This document shows positions 1 to 8,395 of a stretch of DNA of 46,939 bases, one piece after another. This DNA is from Sphingopyxis sp. GTDB taxonomy: Bacteria > Pseudomonadota > Alphaproteobacteria > Sphingomonadales > Sphingomonadaceae. The notes under the pieces are model-generated. The model did no database searches and was not told the origin of the DNA. It saw only the letters and a list, made by a program, of their open reading frames with translations. The DNA lies in assembly GCA_030148985.1 (NCBI GenBank), contig JASBSJ010000037.1, positions 1 to 46,939 on the forward strand. Direction: 5' to 3'. Position 1 is the first letter of the stretch, and every line of letters begins with the position of its first letter. The translations under genes were made by a program, and so were the position numbers.

Positions 1-36
1 GCGCAGGCGCAGGTCGGGAAAAGCGGCGTGGGTCAT
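1..36 (-). CDS. 5' end of a minus-strand gene, possibly hemB
   Basis: An ATG at position 36 on the minus strand opens a frame reading MTHAAFPDLRLR before the window edge. The FPxLRxR pattern close to the start resembles the N-terminus of delta-aminolevulinic acid dehydratase (HemB, porphobilinogen synthase), which usually begins with a few residues followed by a YPxxRxRRxR stretch. Only twelve codons are visible, so the identity is a guess from the opening motif. The gene runs leftward out of the window, in the same direction as the M23 peptidase upstream of it. Confidence 0.35.
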   Translation of the reverse strand, partial: MTHAAFPDLRLR

Positions 37-84
37 GCCGGGTGCATAGCGGCGCGGCGGCGCGGGGCAAATGGTTCTTCTAGA

Positions 85-210
85 GCCCCTCTCCTTCAGG
101 GGAGGGGTTGGGGTGGGGTCCGTCGGCCTTGCGCAAGGCCGCTGGACCCCACCCGCTGCGACTAGGCAGCAAGCTGCCAAGTCTCGCTGCCCTCCCCTGA
201 AGGGGAGGGC
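85..210. repeat. Intergenic palindromic repeat, copy 1
   Basis: The left arm (85-121) and right arm (144-210) are inverted relatives: the GGGGTGGGGTCC end of the left arm pairs with GGACCCCACCC at the start of the right arm. Each end also carries its own CTTCAGGGGAGG or CCTGAAGGGG hairpin. A block at about 154-209, starting GCTGCGACTAGGCAGCAAGC, recurs nearly unchanged at about 2080-2136. The two copies flank the M23 peptidase gene, so this is a dispersed element rather than a gene-specific site. No ORF in it looks real. Confidence 0.8.
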
Positions 211-218
211 ATGTCCCT

Positions 219-1793
219 TCAAATACCCTCGCCCACGCGCTTCGACGCCACATCGGCAAGGCTGCCGAGCTTTGGCCCCTCCACCTGCTTGGGCGCGATC
301 GGCGCCAGCGCGGCACCCGGCGCGACCGCGGTCAGTTCGCGGATGCGCGCGCGGAAGGCATTGAGTTCGCGGCCCTCGAGCAATGCGCGGGTGACGAAGG
401 TCACCGACGACGGATTGACCGCGCGGCCGTTGCGATAGAGTTCGTAATGGAGGTGCGGCCCCGTCGACAGCCCGGTCGAGCCGATATAGCCGATCACCTG
501 CCCGCGGCTGACGCGCTGGCCCGACCGCACCGCGATCCGGCTCATATGGCCATAGCCGGTGCCGAGGCCGTTGCCGTGATTCAGCCGGACATAATTGCCA
601 TAGCCGCCGTTGCGACCGGCCATCGACACCACGCCGTCGGTGACGGCATAGATGGGCGCGCCATAGCCGCCGCCGAAATCGATGCCGCTGTGCATCCGTT
701 TGTAGCCGAGGATCGGATGGCGGCGCATCCCGAAGGTCGAGGTGATGCGCCCGTTGGTGGGCCGCGCCATGCCGCCGCGCTGCTGCCCGACGCCCGACGC
801 CTCGAACCATTGGCTGCGGCCGCCGGCATTCCATTCGAGCATCGACAGCTTGGGTTTGCCGCCGCGGACGAGGCCGGCATAAAGCAGCTTGCCCGTCTCG
901 CTCTCGCCCGTTTCGGCGCGGCGATGCTCGACGATGATGTCATATTCGTCGCCCGCCCGGATGCCGCTGCCGATCGAGACCTGCTGGCCAATGACACGCA
1001 GATAGGATTGGATCGCCTGCGGCGGCGCCCCGGCGGCGCGCGCCGAGCGATAGAGGCTGTCGCCGACCCGCCCGCGAATGCGCAGCGGCGTCGCATCGAC
1101 CGCGATCGGAATGCGGCGCAGCACGAGCTGGCCGCCGATGCGCTCCATTTCGATCCGCAGGTCAAAGCGCGCGCGCATCGCCAGCGCATCGACCGGGCGC
1201 GGCATGGTGCGCGCCGCGCGGCGGCCGAGGATCAGGTCGATCCGCGTTCCCGGCGCAATGTCGGCGAGCGGCACCGCGCCCGACACCTTGTCGGCGATCG
1301 CCTGCGCCTCTTGGCTGCCGACGCCCGATCGTTCGAGCAGGCGCGCAAAACTGTCGCCGCGTCCCAATGTGGCGGTGAGTTCGATCTGCGGCCGTTCGGG
1401 GGTCTGGGTGAGCGGGCGGACCGCGTCGGTCGCAGCCATATGCCGCCCGGTGTCGCCGCCAAAGGCCAACGGCACAATCATCTGGCCGCGCGCTTCGTTG
1501 AAATCGGCGGCGTCGAGCGCGGGCGTGGTTGCAACCGTCAGCGGCCGGACGCCCGGAAAGGTTGCGATCGCGGCTCCGCACAGCAAGGTGAGCGTGGCAA
1601 GCCCGCGCCACCATTCGGCCGATCCGATGTTGCTGCCCAGGTCGGGGACCAGGTCGAGCTGTGCCAGCCGGTCGCGCCAGCCCAGCGGGTCGGCCGAATC
1701 GGTGCCCACGCGCCGCAGCGGGATCGCTTGCGACATCGTGAGGGCGGCCGCGTTGCCGGACATCCCCGCGATGGGTTCGTGACGCTGAAACAA
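219..1793 (-). CDS. M23 family metallopeptidase (peptidoglycan endopeptidase-like)
   Basis: Encodes a 524-residue protein if it starts at the TTG at 1793. Early on is a hydrophobic segment (LATLTLLCGAAIATF, near residue 70) that should anchor it in the inner membrane with the bulk in the periplasm. A LysM/OapA-like region follows, then a C-terminal LytM/M23 domain with the zinc and catalytic pattern MHSGIDFG, YGHMS and GPHLHYEL. M23 enzymes cut peptide cross-links in murein during growth or division. The TTG start gives MFQRHEPIAG, which matches how sphingomonad relatives begin, and has a GGGGG run about 9 bases upstream. ATGs at 1856, 1763 and 1736 are alternatives. A TTGACT at 1880-1885 with TACACA at 1859-1864 could be a promoter, but the spacer is short (15 nt). 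Confidence 0.9.
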   Translation of the reverse strand: MFQRHEPIAGMSGNAAALTMSQAIPLRRVGTDSADPLGWRDRLAQLDLVPDLGSNIGSAEWWRGLATLTLLCGAAIATFPGVRPLTVATTPALDAADFNEARGQMIVPLAFGGDTGRHMAATDAVRPLTQTPERPQIELTATLGRGDSFARLLERSGVGSQEAQAIADKVSGAVPLADIAPGTRIDLILGRRAARTMPRPVDALAMRARFDLRIEMERIGGQLVLRRIPIAVDATPLRIRGRVGDSLYRSARAAGAPPQAIQSYLRVIGQQVSIGSGIRAGDEYDIIVEHRRAETGESETGKLLYAGLVRGGKPKLSMLEWNAGGRSQWFEASGVGQQRGGMARPTNGRITSTFGMRRHPILGYKRMHSGIDFGGGYGAPIYAVTDGVVSMAGRNGGYGNYVRLNHGNGLGTGYGHMSRIAVRSGQRVSRGQVIGYIGSTGLSTGPHLHYELYRNGRAVNPSSVTFVTRALLEGRELNAFRARIRELTAVAPGAALAPIAPKQVEGPKLGSLADVASKRVGEGI

Positions 1794-1961
1794 AATGCAA
1801 CCCCCGCCCGGCAGCCTCCCGTCAAACCCGGCCGCCGACTGATATTTTCGAAGCATCCTGTGTAAAGAAAGGTCGTTAAAGTCAATTTAATGGGCTTTTC
1901 GGCGCCCGGCGTTGCGACGGGCCGTGGCGCCGCCGGGATATTATGCAAGCGCCCCCGGTCG

Positions 1962-2137
1962 CCCTTCCCCCTTGATGGGGAAGGATACGCAGCCTTATCG
2001 CGCAGCGATTAGGCGAAGTTGGATGGGGGTGATGGCGCGTCCTTGTACCATCGGCGCAGGCCGAAACCGCACCCCCACCGCTGCGACTAGCCAGCAAGCT
2101 GGCAAGTCTCGCTGCCTCCCCCATCAAGGGGGAGGGG
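1962..2137. repeat. Intergenic palindromic repeat, copy 2
   Basis: This element fills most of the 411-base gap between the M23 peptidase and the helicase. Outer arms CCTTCCCCCTTGATGGGGAAGG (1962-1983) and CTCCCCCATCAAGGGGGAGG (2115-2135 area) are hairpins and are also related to each other. The inner block from about 2080 repeats the copy at 154-209 with few changes. The rest of the gap (1794-1961) holds only the leader of the peptidase gene. Confidence 0.8.
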
Positions 2138-2204
2138 AAAGCGATCGCTTCGACGATCGCCTGTTGCGCCGCGCGCGTGGCCATGCCAGCTTGGGGCCAA
2201 GAAA

Positions 2205-4982
2205 ATGACGCCCTCCTTCTCCCAGCCGGTCAAGGCTGTCCTTGGCCCCACCAACACCGGCAAAACCCATTTGGCGGTCGAGCGCCTGACCGCCCATGCG
2301 AGCGGCATGATCGGCTTTCCGCTGCGATTGCTGGCGCGCGAGGTCTATGACCGCGTCGTGGCGATCAAGGGCGCGGCCCAGGTCGCATTGATCACCGGCG
2401 AGGAGCGGATCCTGCCGGCGCAGGCGCGCTACCTGCTCGGCACGATGGAAGCGCTGCCGGTGGAGCGCGACGTCGCCTTCGTCGGTATCGACGAAGCGCA
2501 GCTCGGCGCCGATCCCGAACGCGGCCATGTCTTCACCGACCGGCTGCTGCGCGCCCGCGGGCGCGAGGAGACGATGATCCTGGGGTCGGCGAGCATCCGC
2601 GGGCTGGTCCGCGAGCTGGTCCCGGAGGCCGAGATCGTCACGCGGCCGCGCTTTTCGACCCTGAGCTATGCCGGATCGTCGAAGCTGTCGCGCCTGCCCA
2701 AGCGATCGGCGATCGTCGCCTTTTCGGCCGAGGAAGTCTATGCGATCGCCGAGATGCTGCGCCGCTTTTCGGGCGGTGCCGCGGTCGTCATGGGCGCGCT
2801 CAGCCCCCGGACACGCAACGCGCAGGTGGCGATGTTCGAGGCGGGCGAGGTCGACTATCTCGTCGCCACCGACGCGATCGGCATGGGGCTGAACCTCGAC
2901 GTCCAGCATGTCGCCTTCGCCAGCCTGCAAAAGTTCGACGGCCGCCGCCTCCGCCGCCTGACGATTTCGGAAATGGCGCAGATCGCGGGGCGCGCGGGGC
3001 GGCACCAGCAGGACGGCAGCTTCGGCACCGTCGGCCTGCCGCAGGGCGGCTTCACGCCCGAAGAAGTCGCGGCGATCGAGGGGCATCATTTCCCGCCGGT
3101 CGCGAATCTGTTCTGGCGCGAGCCCAACCCGCGCTTCGGCTCGCTCGACCAGCTGCTCGGCGATCTGGCACAGCCCCCGACGCAGCCGGGGCTGCGCCCC
3201 GCGCCCGAAGCGGTCGATATTGCGGTGCTCAAGCATCTTGCGGGCGACATGGAGGTGCGCGCGCGGGGCAGCGACTTCGACGCCGTCCAGCGCCTCTGGG
3301 ACGTGTGCGGGCTTCCCGATTTCGAACAATTGGGCGCCGAACATCACAGCCGCACCGTGTTCAAGCTGTGGCAATGGCGCACGAGCGGCGACGGGATGAT
3401 CGACCCCGACTGGTTCGCGCGGCGGCTGGCGCGCCTCGACGATGTCGAGGGCGACATCGACCAGCTCGCGAGCCGCATCGCGGCCGTCCGCACGCTCTGC
3501 TTCATCGCGCAGCGCGGCGACTGGATCGCCGGCGGCGCGGGCTGGGCCGAGCGGACGCAGGCGCTCGAAGCGCGGCTGTCCGACGCGCTGCACGCCGCAC
3601 TCGCGCAGCGCTTCGTCGACCGGCGGCTCGCGCTGCTGCTGCGCGACGCGGGGCAGCGCGGCAACAGCCTGCCCGTCGCGGTCGGCGCCGACGGCACCGT
3701 CGCGGTCGATGGCGAGCCGATCGGCACGCTGAAAGGCTTTCAGTTCAAGGTCGATCCCGTGGCCAAGGCCAGCGATCACCGGATGCTGCTGGCCGCGGCC
3801 GAAAAGCATCTGCGCGCCGAACTGGCGCGCCGCGCCACTGCGCTGGCCGAGGGCGACGACAGCGCGCTGTCGCTGGTCGCCGAGCCGGGGAGCGCACCGC
3901 GCCTCGCCTGGCACGGCCAGGTCATCGCCACGCTCGCGCGCGGGCCGACGCTCGTCCAGCCGGCGATCCAGCTCGATCCCTCGCTGCGCCGCCTCGAACC
4001 CGCCCAGGTACAGGCGATCGCCGAGCGGCTGCACCGCTTTGTCGCGAGCCAGCTCGCGCGCCACGCCGCGCCGCTCGCCGCCATGGGCGAGGCGGCGGGC
4101 GACCTGTTCACCCCGCCGCGCGTGCGCGCGCTGCTCGCCGCGCTCACCGACAACAGCGGCACGATCGGCCGTGCGGCGGTCGAGGGCCAGCTGAATGCGC
4201 TGACCGCCGACGAACGGCCGCAGCTGCGCAAGCTTGGCCTCACCATCGGCTCGCTCGACATTTTCCATCCGCAGCTCCTGAAGCCCGAAGCCGTGCGCTG
4301 GCGCGCGGCGCTGATCGCCGCGCAGCAGGCGACGCCGGTTCCGGCGCTCCCCCCGCACGGCGCCGTATTGCAAAAAACCGGCAGCCAGGCGGGGCTCACC
4401 ACCGCGGGCTTTCGCCGCTGCGCGTCGGGCTGGCTGCGGATCGACATGGCCGAAAAGCTCGCGCGGCAGGCGCATGCCGCGCGGATGCAGGCGGCGGCGC
4501 CGCCGACAGCGCCGATTTCCAGCAGCGACGATCACCAGCATGACGAACCGGGCGAAGAAGCGCACAGCCCGCCGCCCGCCGGTTTCGTGATCGACCCCGC
4601 GCTCGCCACCTCGCTGGGGCTCGACGAGGAGACGCGCCGCGCGCTGCTCGGCAGCTTCGGTTTCCGCGGCGTTGGCGAGCCCGCGTTGCAGCGCTGGCGC
4701 TGGTCGGGGCTACGCAAGGCCGCCGACCAGCGCCCGCGGCGCAAGCAGCGGCGGAGCGGCGCCAATGCGCCACCGAAAGGCGCCGTCAATGGCGAAACGC
4801 GGCGCACGCCAATCAAGCAGGCGCCGATCGGACAGGCGAAAGCCAAGCAGGCCAAGTCCGGCCAGCCCCGGCCCGACGCCCCCCACCCACCGCGGCGCGA
4901 CCGGCCCGAACGGCGCGGCCCCTCACCCAACAGCCCCTTCGCCGGCCTTGCCGCGCTGCTCGCCGACGCCCGCAAGGACTGA
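2205..4982 (+). CDS. SUV3-like superfamily 2 RNA helicase
   Basis: A 925-residue ATP-dependent helicase of the alphaproteobacterial SUV3-like family, related to the mitochondrial RNA-degradosome helicase Suv3. The Walker A motif GPTNTGKT lies at residues 14-21 and the DEAQ box at about 96-99. The helicase C domain carries ATDAIGMGLNL and the QIAGRAGRH motif near residues 225-270. A long middle region follows, and the last 110 or so residues form a basic, Lys/Arg/Pro-rich tail that probably binds RNA. The start at 2205 places Walker A where the family has it. Only 7 bases separate its stop from the S4-domain gene, so the two are likely co-transcribed and may act together on RNA. The large antisense frame inside it is a codon-bias shadow. 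Confidence 0.92.
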   Translation: MTPSFSQPVKAVLGPTNTGKTHLAVERLTAHASGMIGFPLRLLAREVYDRVVAIKGAAQVALITGEERILPAQARYLLGTMEALPVERDVAFVGIDEAQLGADPERGHVFTDRLLRARGREETMILGSASIRGLVRELVPEAEIVTRPRFSTLSYAGSSKLSRLPKRSAIVAFSAEEVYAIAEMLRRFSGGAAVVMGALSPRTRNAQVAMFEAGEVDYLVATDAIGMGLNLDVQHVAFASLQKFDGRRLRRLTISEMAQIAGRAGRHQQDGSFGTVGLPQGGFTPEEVAAIEGHHFPPVANLFWREPNPRFGSLDQLLGDLAQPPTQPGLRPAPEAVDIAVLKHLAGDMEVRARGSDFDAVQRLWDVCGLPDFEQLGAEHHSRTVFKLWQWRTSGDGMIDPDWFARRLARLDDVEGDIDQLASRIAAVRTLCFIAQRGDWIAGGAGWAERTQALEARLSDALHAALAQRFVDRRLALLLRDAGQRGNSLPVAVGADGTVAVDGEPIGTLKGFQFKVDPVAKASDHRMLLAAAEKHLRAELARRATALAEGDDSALSLVAEPGSAPRLAWHGQVIATLARGPTLVQPAIQLDPSLRRLEPAQVQAIAERLHRFVASQLARHAAPLAAMGEAAGDLFTPPRVRALLAALTDNSGTIGRAAVEGQLNALTADERPQLRKLGLTIGSLDIFHPQLLKPEAVRWRAALIAAQQATPVPALPPHGAVLQKTGSQAGLTTAGFRRCASGWLRIDMAEKLARQAHAARMQAAAPPTAPISSSDDHQHDEPGEEAHSPPPAGFVIDPALATSLGLDEETRRALLGSFGFRGVGEPALQRWRWSGLRKAADQRPRRKQRRSGANAPPKGAVNGETRRTPIKQAPIGQAKAKQAKSGQPRPDAPHPPRRDRPERRGPSPNSPFAGLAALLADARKD

Positions 4983-4989
4983 CGCGCCG

Positions 4990-5337
4990 ATGGCCAGCCC
5001 CGGCGCCGCAGGAAGCATCCGGCTCGACAAGCTGCTGTGGTTCCTGCGTTTCGCCCGCTCGCGCAGCGTGGCGCAGGCGATGGTCGCCGCGGGGCATATC
5101 CGGCTCGACGGGCGCCGCGTCGCGCGGGCATCGTGCGCGGTTCATGCCGGGGCGACGCTCGTACTCCCCGTCGGCGAGCGGATCGAGGTGATCCGCCTCG
5201 TGTCGCTGCCGCTGCGCCGCGGCCCGGCCATCGAGGCGCAGGCCTGCTACGTCCGCCTCTCCGCCGCCGGGCCATCGGCTATCGGCGGCGATGGAAATGC
5301 TTTGCACGCCCGCGGGCTCGATCGCGCTAACCAGTGA
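4990..5337 (+). CDS. S4-domain RNA-binding protein (HslR/Hsp15-like)
   Basis: A 115-residue protein with an S4 RNA-binding fold at the N-terminus: IRLDKLLWFLRFARSRSVAQ, then a glycine turn and HIRLDGRRV (residues about 9-50). This is the layout of Hsp15/HslR, which binds stalled 50S subunits in Escherichia coli. The C-terminal half is poorly conserved. The ATG at 4990 lies 7 bases after the helicase stop, which fixes the start and suggests an operon. The ribosome-rescue role is inferred from the family; no site here proves it. Confidence 0.85.
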   Translation: MASPGAAGSIRLDKLLWFLRFARSRSVAQAMVAAGHIRLDGRRVARASCAVHAGATLVLPVGERIEVIRLVSLPLRRGPAIEAQACYVRLSAAGPSAIGGDGNALHARGLDRANQ

Positions 5338-5363
5338 GAGTGATTCGCAACTGTCGCTTAGCG

Positions 5364-5392
5364 TTGACGCGCCGCCTTCGCGCGGCATAGAG
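5364..5392 (+). promoter_or_regulatory. Candidate housekeeping promoter for fdxA
   Basis: TTGACG at 5364-5369 is followed after a 17-base spacer by ATAGAG at 5387-5392, about 60 bases before the fdxA start. The -35 fits well and the -10 is weak, as is usual in alphaproteobacteria. Confidence 0.4.
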
Positions 5393-5452
5393 GCGAGCCA
5401 ATATTGAGAGCCTGACGGCCCGATCGCCGTCACTTGAGGGAGCCGGAAGCCC

Positions 5453-5791
5453 ATGACCTATGTCGTCACCGATGCCTGCGTGCGGTGCAAATATATGGAT
5501 TGTGTCGAGGTATGCCCCGTCGACTGTTTCTATGAGGGCGAGAATATGCTCGTCATCAATCCGAACGAGTGCATCGACTGCGGCGTGTGCGAACCCGAAT
5601 GCCCCGCCGAGGCGATCCTGCCCGACACCGAAAGCGGCCTCGAAAAGTGGCTGGAAGTGAACACCAAGTTCAGCGCCGAATGGCCGAACATCACGGTGAA
5701 GAAAGAAACCCCCGCCGACGCCGACGAATATAAGGGCGTCGAGGGCAAGTTCGAGAAGTTCTTCTCGCCCGAACCGGGCGAAGGCGACTGA
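5453..5791 (+). CDS. fdxA: Seven-iron ferredoxin FdxA
   Basis: A 112-residue soluble ferredoxin carrying one [3Fe-4S] and one [4Fe-4S] cluster. The cysteine pattern is visible in the first 55 residues: [17 protein letters not shown], then [12 protein letters not shown]. The acidic C-terminal extension (about residues 60-112) is typical of the FdxA type of Azotobacter and alphaproteobacteria rather than of clostridial 2[4Fe-4S] ferredoxins. It is a low-potential electron carrier in the cytoplasm; its partner is not evident from the neighbours. It has its own promoter candidate upstream and a strong terminator downstream, so it looks monocistronic. Confidence 0.96.
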   Translation: MTYVVTDACVRCKYMDCVEVCPVDCFYEGENMLVINPNECIDCGVCEPECPAEAILPDTESGLEKWLEVNTKFSAEWPNITVKKETPADADEYKGVEGKFEKFFSPEPGEGD

Positions 5792-5814
5792 CCGCCACGA
5801 AACGACACCATGCC

Positions 5815-5841
5815 GGGGCGGGACATCCCGCCCCTTTTTTT
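5815..5841 (+). terminator. Rho-independent terminator after fdxA
   Basis: A perfect 8-bp stem (GGGGCGGG, 5815-5822, with CCCGCCCC, 5827-5834) with an ACAT loop, followed by seven T residues (5835-5841). It lies 23 bases after the fdxA stop. Confidence 0.9.
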
Positions 5842-5846
5842 GCCCT

Positions 5847-5876
5847 CTTGAAACCACTCCGCTTGGCGCCGATGTA
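5847..5876 (+). promoter_or_regulatory. Candidate heat-shock (sigma-32) promoter of clpP
   Basis: CTTGAAA (5847-5853), a 15-base spacer, then CCGATGTA (5869-5876), close to the sigma-32 pattern CTTGAA...CCCCATnT. It begins just past the fdxA terminator and lies about 70 bases before clpP, a gene that is heat-shock regulated in many proteobacteria. Confidence 0.5.
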
Positions 5877-5943
5877 GGGTGCCGGAGGGGCAGCCCGCCG
5901 GTCCTCGGCCGGGTAACCCGATAATCGACAAGGACTCATTCGC

Positions 5944-6594
5944 ATGATCGATCCGCTCGCCGCCCTTGTTCCCGTCGTCGTCGAACAGACGAGCCGCGGC
6001 GAACGCAGCTTCGACATCTTCTCGCGCCTTTTGCGCGAACGGATCGTCTTTGTGACGGGCGAGGTCGAGGATCAGATGGCCTCGCTGATCGTCGCCCAGC
6101 TCCTGTTCCTCGAATCGGAAAATCCGAAGAAGGACATCTATATGTACATCAACTCGCCGGGCGGCGTCGTCACGGCGGGCATGGCGATCCATGACACGAT
6201 GCAATATATCCGCCCGCGCGTCGGCACGGTCTGCATCGGTCAGGCGGCGTCGATGGGCAGCTTCCTGCTCGCCGCCGGCGAACCGGGCATGCGCGTCGCG
6301 CTGACCAATGCGCGGGTGATGGTTCACCAGCCGTCGGGCGGCGCGCGCGGCATGGCGTCGGACATCGAAATCCAGGCCAAGGAAATCCTGCGTATCCGCA
6401 AGCGGATGAACGACCTCTATGTCAAATATACCGGCAAGTCGCTGAAAGACATTGAAAAGGCGATGGACCGCGACACCTTCCTCGAGGCCGACGAGGCCAA
6501 GGAATTCGGCCTCGTCGACCATGTCTATGATCGCCGCCCCGGCCTGCCCGGCGACGATGCGGCGCGCGATATGAGCGAAGGCCCGACGCCCTGA
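5944..6594 (+). CDS. clpP: ATP-dependent Clp protease proteolytic subunit ClpP
   Basis: A 216-residue serine peptidase that forms the 14-subunit chamber of the Clp protease in the cytoplasm. The catalytic serine lies in [11 protein letters not shown], the histidine in VMVHQPSGG, and the aspartate in the following helix region (MDRDTF). Length and sequence match the canonical ClpP1 type. It is followed by clpX after a 257-base gap, the usual pairing of protease and unfoldase. The sigma-32-like promoter upstream suggests heat-shock control. The gap to clpX carries a palindromic repeat, so the two genes may also be transcribed separately. Confidence 0.98.
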   Translation: MIDPLAALVPVVVEQTSRGERSFDIFSRLLRERIVFVTGEVEDQMASLIVAQLLFLESENPKKDIYMYINSPGGVVTAGMAIHDTMQYIRPRVGTVCIGQAASMGSFLLAAGEPGMRVALTNARVMVHQPSGGARGMASDIEIQAKEILRIRKRMNDLYVKYTGKSLKDIEKAMDRDTFLEADEAKEFGLVDHVYDRRPGLPGDDAARDMSEGPTP

Positions 6595-6617
6595 TTTTTT
6601 GAGGATCAATCTCTCTC

Positions 6618-6693
6618 TCGTCACCCCGGACTTGATCCGGGGTCCATTTGCACTGCGGATGGAATGGATGCCGGATCAAGTCCGGCATGACGA
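6618..6693. repeat. Palindromic repeat between clpP and clpX
   Basis: Left arm TCGTCACCCCGGACTTGATC... (6618-6647) is the imperfect inverse of the right arm (6664-6693, ending ...GGCATGACGA). Each arm is itself a hairpin around GGACTTGATCC or GGATCAAGTCC. This is a known style of dispersed repeat in sphingomonads. Confidence 0.8.
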
Positions 6694-6766
6694 AAAGGGG
6701 TCTGGTAACCGCATTTGTTGACGTCCGCTTGACGCGCTGGCGCCAAGCGGGACATTGATGCCATGT

Positions 6767-6794
6767 CACCCAATTGCCATATTGTAATTGGGTG
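6767..6794. promoter_or_regulatory. Inverted repeat upstream of clpX, possible operator
   Basis: A perfect 9-bp inverted repeat, CACCCAATT (6767-6775) and AATTGGGTG (6786-6794), separated by 10 bases, centred about 70 bases before clpX. The half-site spacing (19 bases start to start) suits a dimeric regulator on one face of the helix. No T-run follows, so it is not an intrinsic terminator. The regulator is unknown. Confidence 0.4.
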
Positions 6795-6851
6795 GCCGGG
6801 GGCTAGGATAAGGATGGCGGCGCGCTTTTCGCGTCTGCCAGAGGATGATTT

Positions 6852-8123
6852 ATGACGAAATTGAGCGGCTCGGACAGCAAGAGCACTCTTTACTGCTCCT
6901 TCTGCGGCAAGTCGCAGCACGAAGTCCGCAAGCTGATTGCCGGGCCGACCGTGTTCATCTGCGACGAATGCGTCGAGCTTTGCAACGACATCATCCGCGA
7001 AGAGATCAAGGGCGGAGTCGCCGCGCGCAAGGACGGCGCGGTGCCGACGCCGCTCGAAATCTGCCAGCATCTCGACGCCTATGTGATCGGCCAGAACAAG
7101 GCGAAGCGCGTCCTGTCGGTCGCGGTCCACAATCATTACAAGCGCCTCGCGAACTCGGGCCGCGGCGAAGAGGTCGAGCTCGCGAAATCGAACATCCTGC
7201 TCGTCGGCCCGACGGGCAGCGGCAAGACCTTGCTCGCGCAAACGCTTGCGCGCTTCCTCGACGTGCCCTTCACCATGGCCGATGCGACGACGCTGACCGA
7301 GGCGGGCTATGTCGGCGAGGATGTCGAGAATATCATCCTCAAACTGCTGCAATCGTCCGACTATAATGTCGAAAAGGCGCAGCGCGGCATCGTCTATATC
7401 GATGAAATCGACAAGATCAGCCGCAAGGCCGAAAATCCGTCGATCACCCGCGACGTGTCGGGCGAAGGCGTGCAGCAGGCGCTGCTCAAGCTGATGGAAG
7501 GCACCACCGCGAGCGTTCCGCCGCAGGGCGGCCGCAAGCATCCGCAGCAGGAATTCCTTCAGGTTGATACGACGAACATCCTGTTCATCGCGGGCGGCGC
7601 CTTTGCCGGCCTCGAAAAGATCATCGGCGACCGCCTGCAAGGCAAGTCGATCGGTTTCGGCGCGCATGTCGCCGGTCCCGACGAGCGCCGCGCGGGCGAA
7701 GTGCTGAAGAATATCGAGCCCGAGGATCTGCTGAAGTTCGGGCTGATCCCCGAATTTGTCGGCCGCCTGCCCGTCATCGCGACGCTCGAAGATCTCGACA
7801 TCGACGCGCTGGTCAAGATTTTGGGCGAGCCCAAAAATGCGCTGGTCAAACAGTATAAGAAGCTGTTCGACCTGGAGGAGGTCGCGCTGACCTTCACCGA
7901 CGACGCGCTGGTCGCAGTCGCCAAAAAGGCGATCGAACGCAAGACCGGCGCGCGCGGGCTGCGCTCGATCGTCGAGGCAATCCTGCTCGACACCATGTTC
8001 GACCTGCCCGACCTGACCGACGTCGTCGAGATCGTCGTCGACAAGGATGTCGTCGAGGGCCGCAAGGATCCCGTGCGCGTGTATGCCGACAAGGCAAAGG
8101 AAGCGGCGGGCGACGCCGCCTGA
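6852..8123 (+). CDS. clpX: ATP-dependent Clp protease ATP-binding subunit ClpX
   Basis: A 423-residue AAA+ unfoldase that delivers substrates to ClpP. The N-terminal zinc-binding domain has two cysteine pairs (CSFCGK and CDECVELC, residues about 16-45). The AAA module shows Walker A GPTGSGKT, Walker B IDEIDK, and a sensor/arginine-finger region through the C-terminal small domain (TGARGLRSI). Length is standard. It follows clpP on the same strand and ends in a strong hairpin. In alphaproteobacteria ClpXP also removes cell-cycle regulators; that role is family knowledge, not shown here. Confidence 0.98.
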   Translation: MTKLSGSDSKSTLYCSFCGKSQHEVRKLIAGPTVFICDECVELCNDIIREEIKGGVAARKDGAVPTPLEICQHLDAYVIGQNKAKRVLSVAVHNHYKRLANSGRGEEVELAKSNILLVGPTGSGKTLLAQTLARFLDVPFTMADATTLTEAGYVGEDVENIILKLLQSSDYNVEKAQRGIVYIDEIDKISRKAENPSITRDVSGEGVQQALLKLMEGTTASVPPQGGRKHPQQEFLQVDTTNILFIAGGAFAGLEKIIGDRLQGKSIGFGAHVAGPDERRAGEVLKNIEPEDLLKFGLIPEFVGRLPVIATLEDLDIDALVKILGEPKNALVKQYKKLFDLEEVALTFTDDALVAVAKKAIERKTGARGLRSIVEAILLDTMFDLPDLTDVVEIVVDKDVVEGRKDPVRVYADKAKEAAGDAA

Positions 8124-8128
8124 TCCGA

Positions 8129-8157
8129 GTCGCGCGCGAACCCGCGCGCGACTTTTA
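8129..8157 (+). terminator. Rho-independent terminator after clpX
   Basis: A perfect 10-bp stem, GTCGCGCGCG (8129-8138) with CGCGCGCGAC (8143-8152), an AACC loop, then TTTTA. It starts 6 bases past the clpX stop. Confidence 0.85.
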
Positions 8158-8280
8158 TGTTGCATTGCAGCAACAGTTGCTGCGAAAAACGCATCCGCGC
8201 CTGTGGATAAGATCTGGCGCGCCACGAAAATCGGCGGTTTTTAAGTCCCCGCGTGCTTCGCTCGCCCCTCGCCCCTTGCA

Positions 8281-8310
8281 CTGTAACAATTGCTGTCACA
8301 ATCGTGCCAC
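8281..8310 (+). promoter_or_regulatory. Direct-repeat site resembling a Pho box upstream of the TonB receptor
   Basis: CTGTAAC (8281-8287) and CTGTCAC (8293-8299) form a direct repeat, and CTGTCAC is followed at the canonical 11-base period by GTGCCAC (8304-8310; 5 of 7 match). PhoB sites are CTGTCAT-type heptamers at 11-base spacing. The first repeat is one base off register, so the match is suggestive only. It lies about 90-115 bases before the receptor start. The rest of the 272-base gap holds the clpX terminator and no gene. Confidence 0.3.
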
Positions 8311-8395
8311 ATGCGGGCTTCAGGGGCGCTCGCAGGTCTTGGCGCGCCCTTTTTGTCGCGCCTGCCGATCGCATCACCAAAGGGGACATCCTGAT

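Noticed and set aside
447..1865. A 472-codon frame opposite the M23 peptidase
   Set aside because: The minus-strand protein has a full M23 active site; this frame is Ala/Arg-rich without motifs.
2124..4565. An 813-codon open frame antisense to the helicase
   Set aside because: It lies opposite an intact, motif-rich helicase gene; its Arg/Ala/Asp-rich product has no domain. It is a by-product of GC-rich codon use.
8165..8395. In-frame upstream extension of the TonB receptor
   Set aside because: It overlaps the region after the clpX terminator and the promoter area, and the signal peptide starts at 8396.
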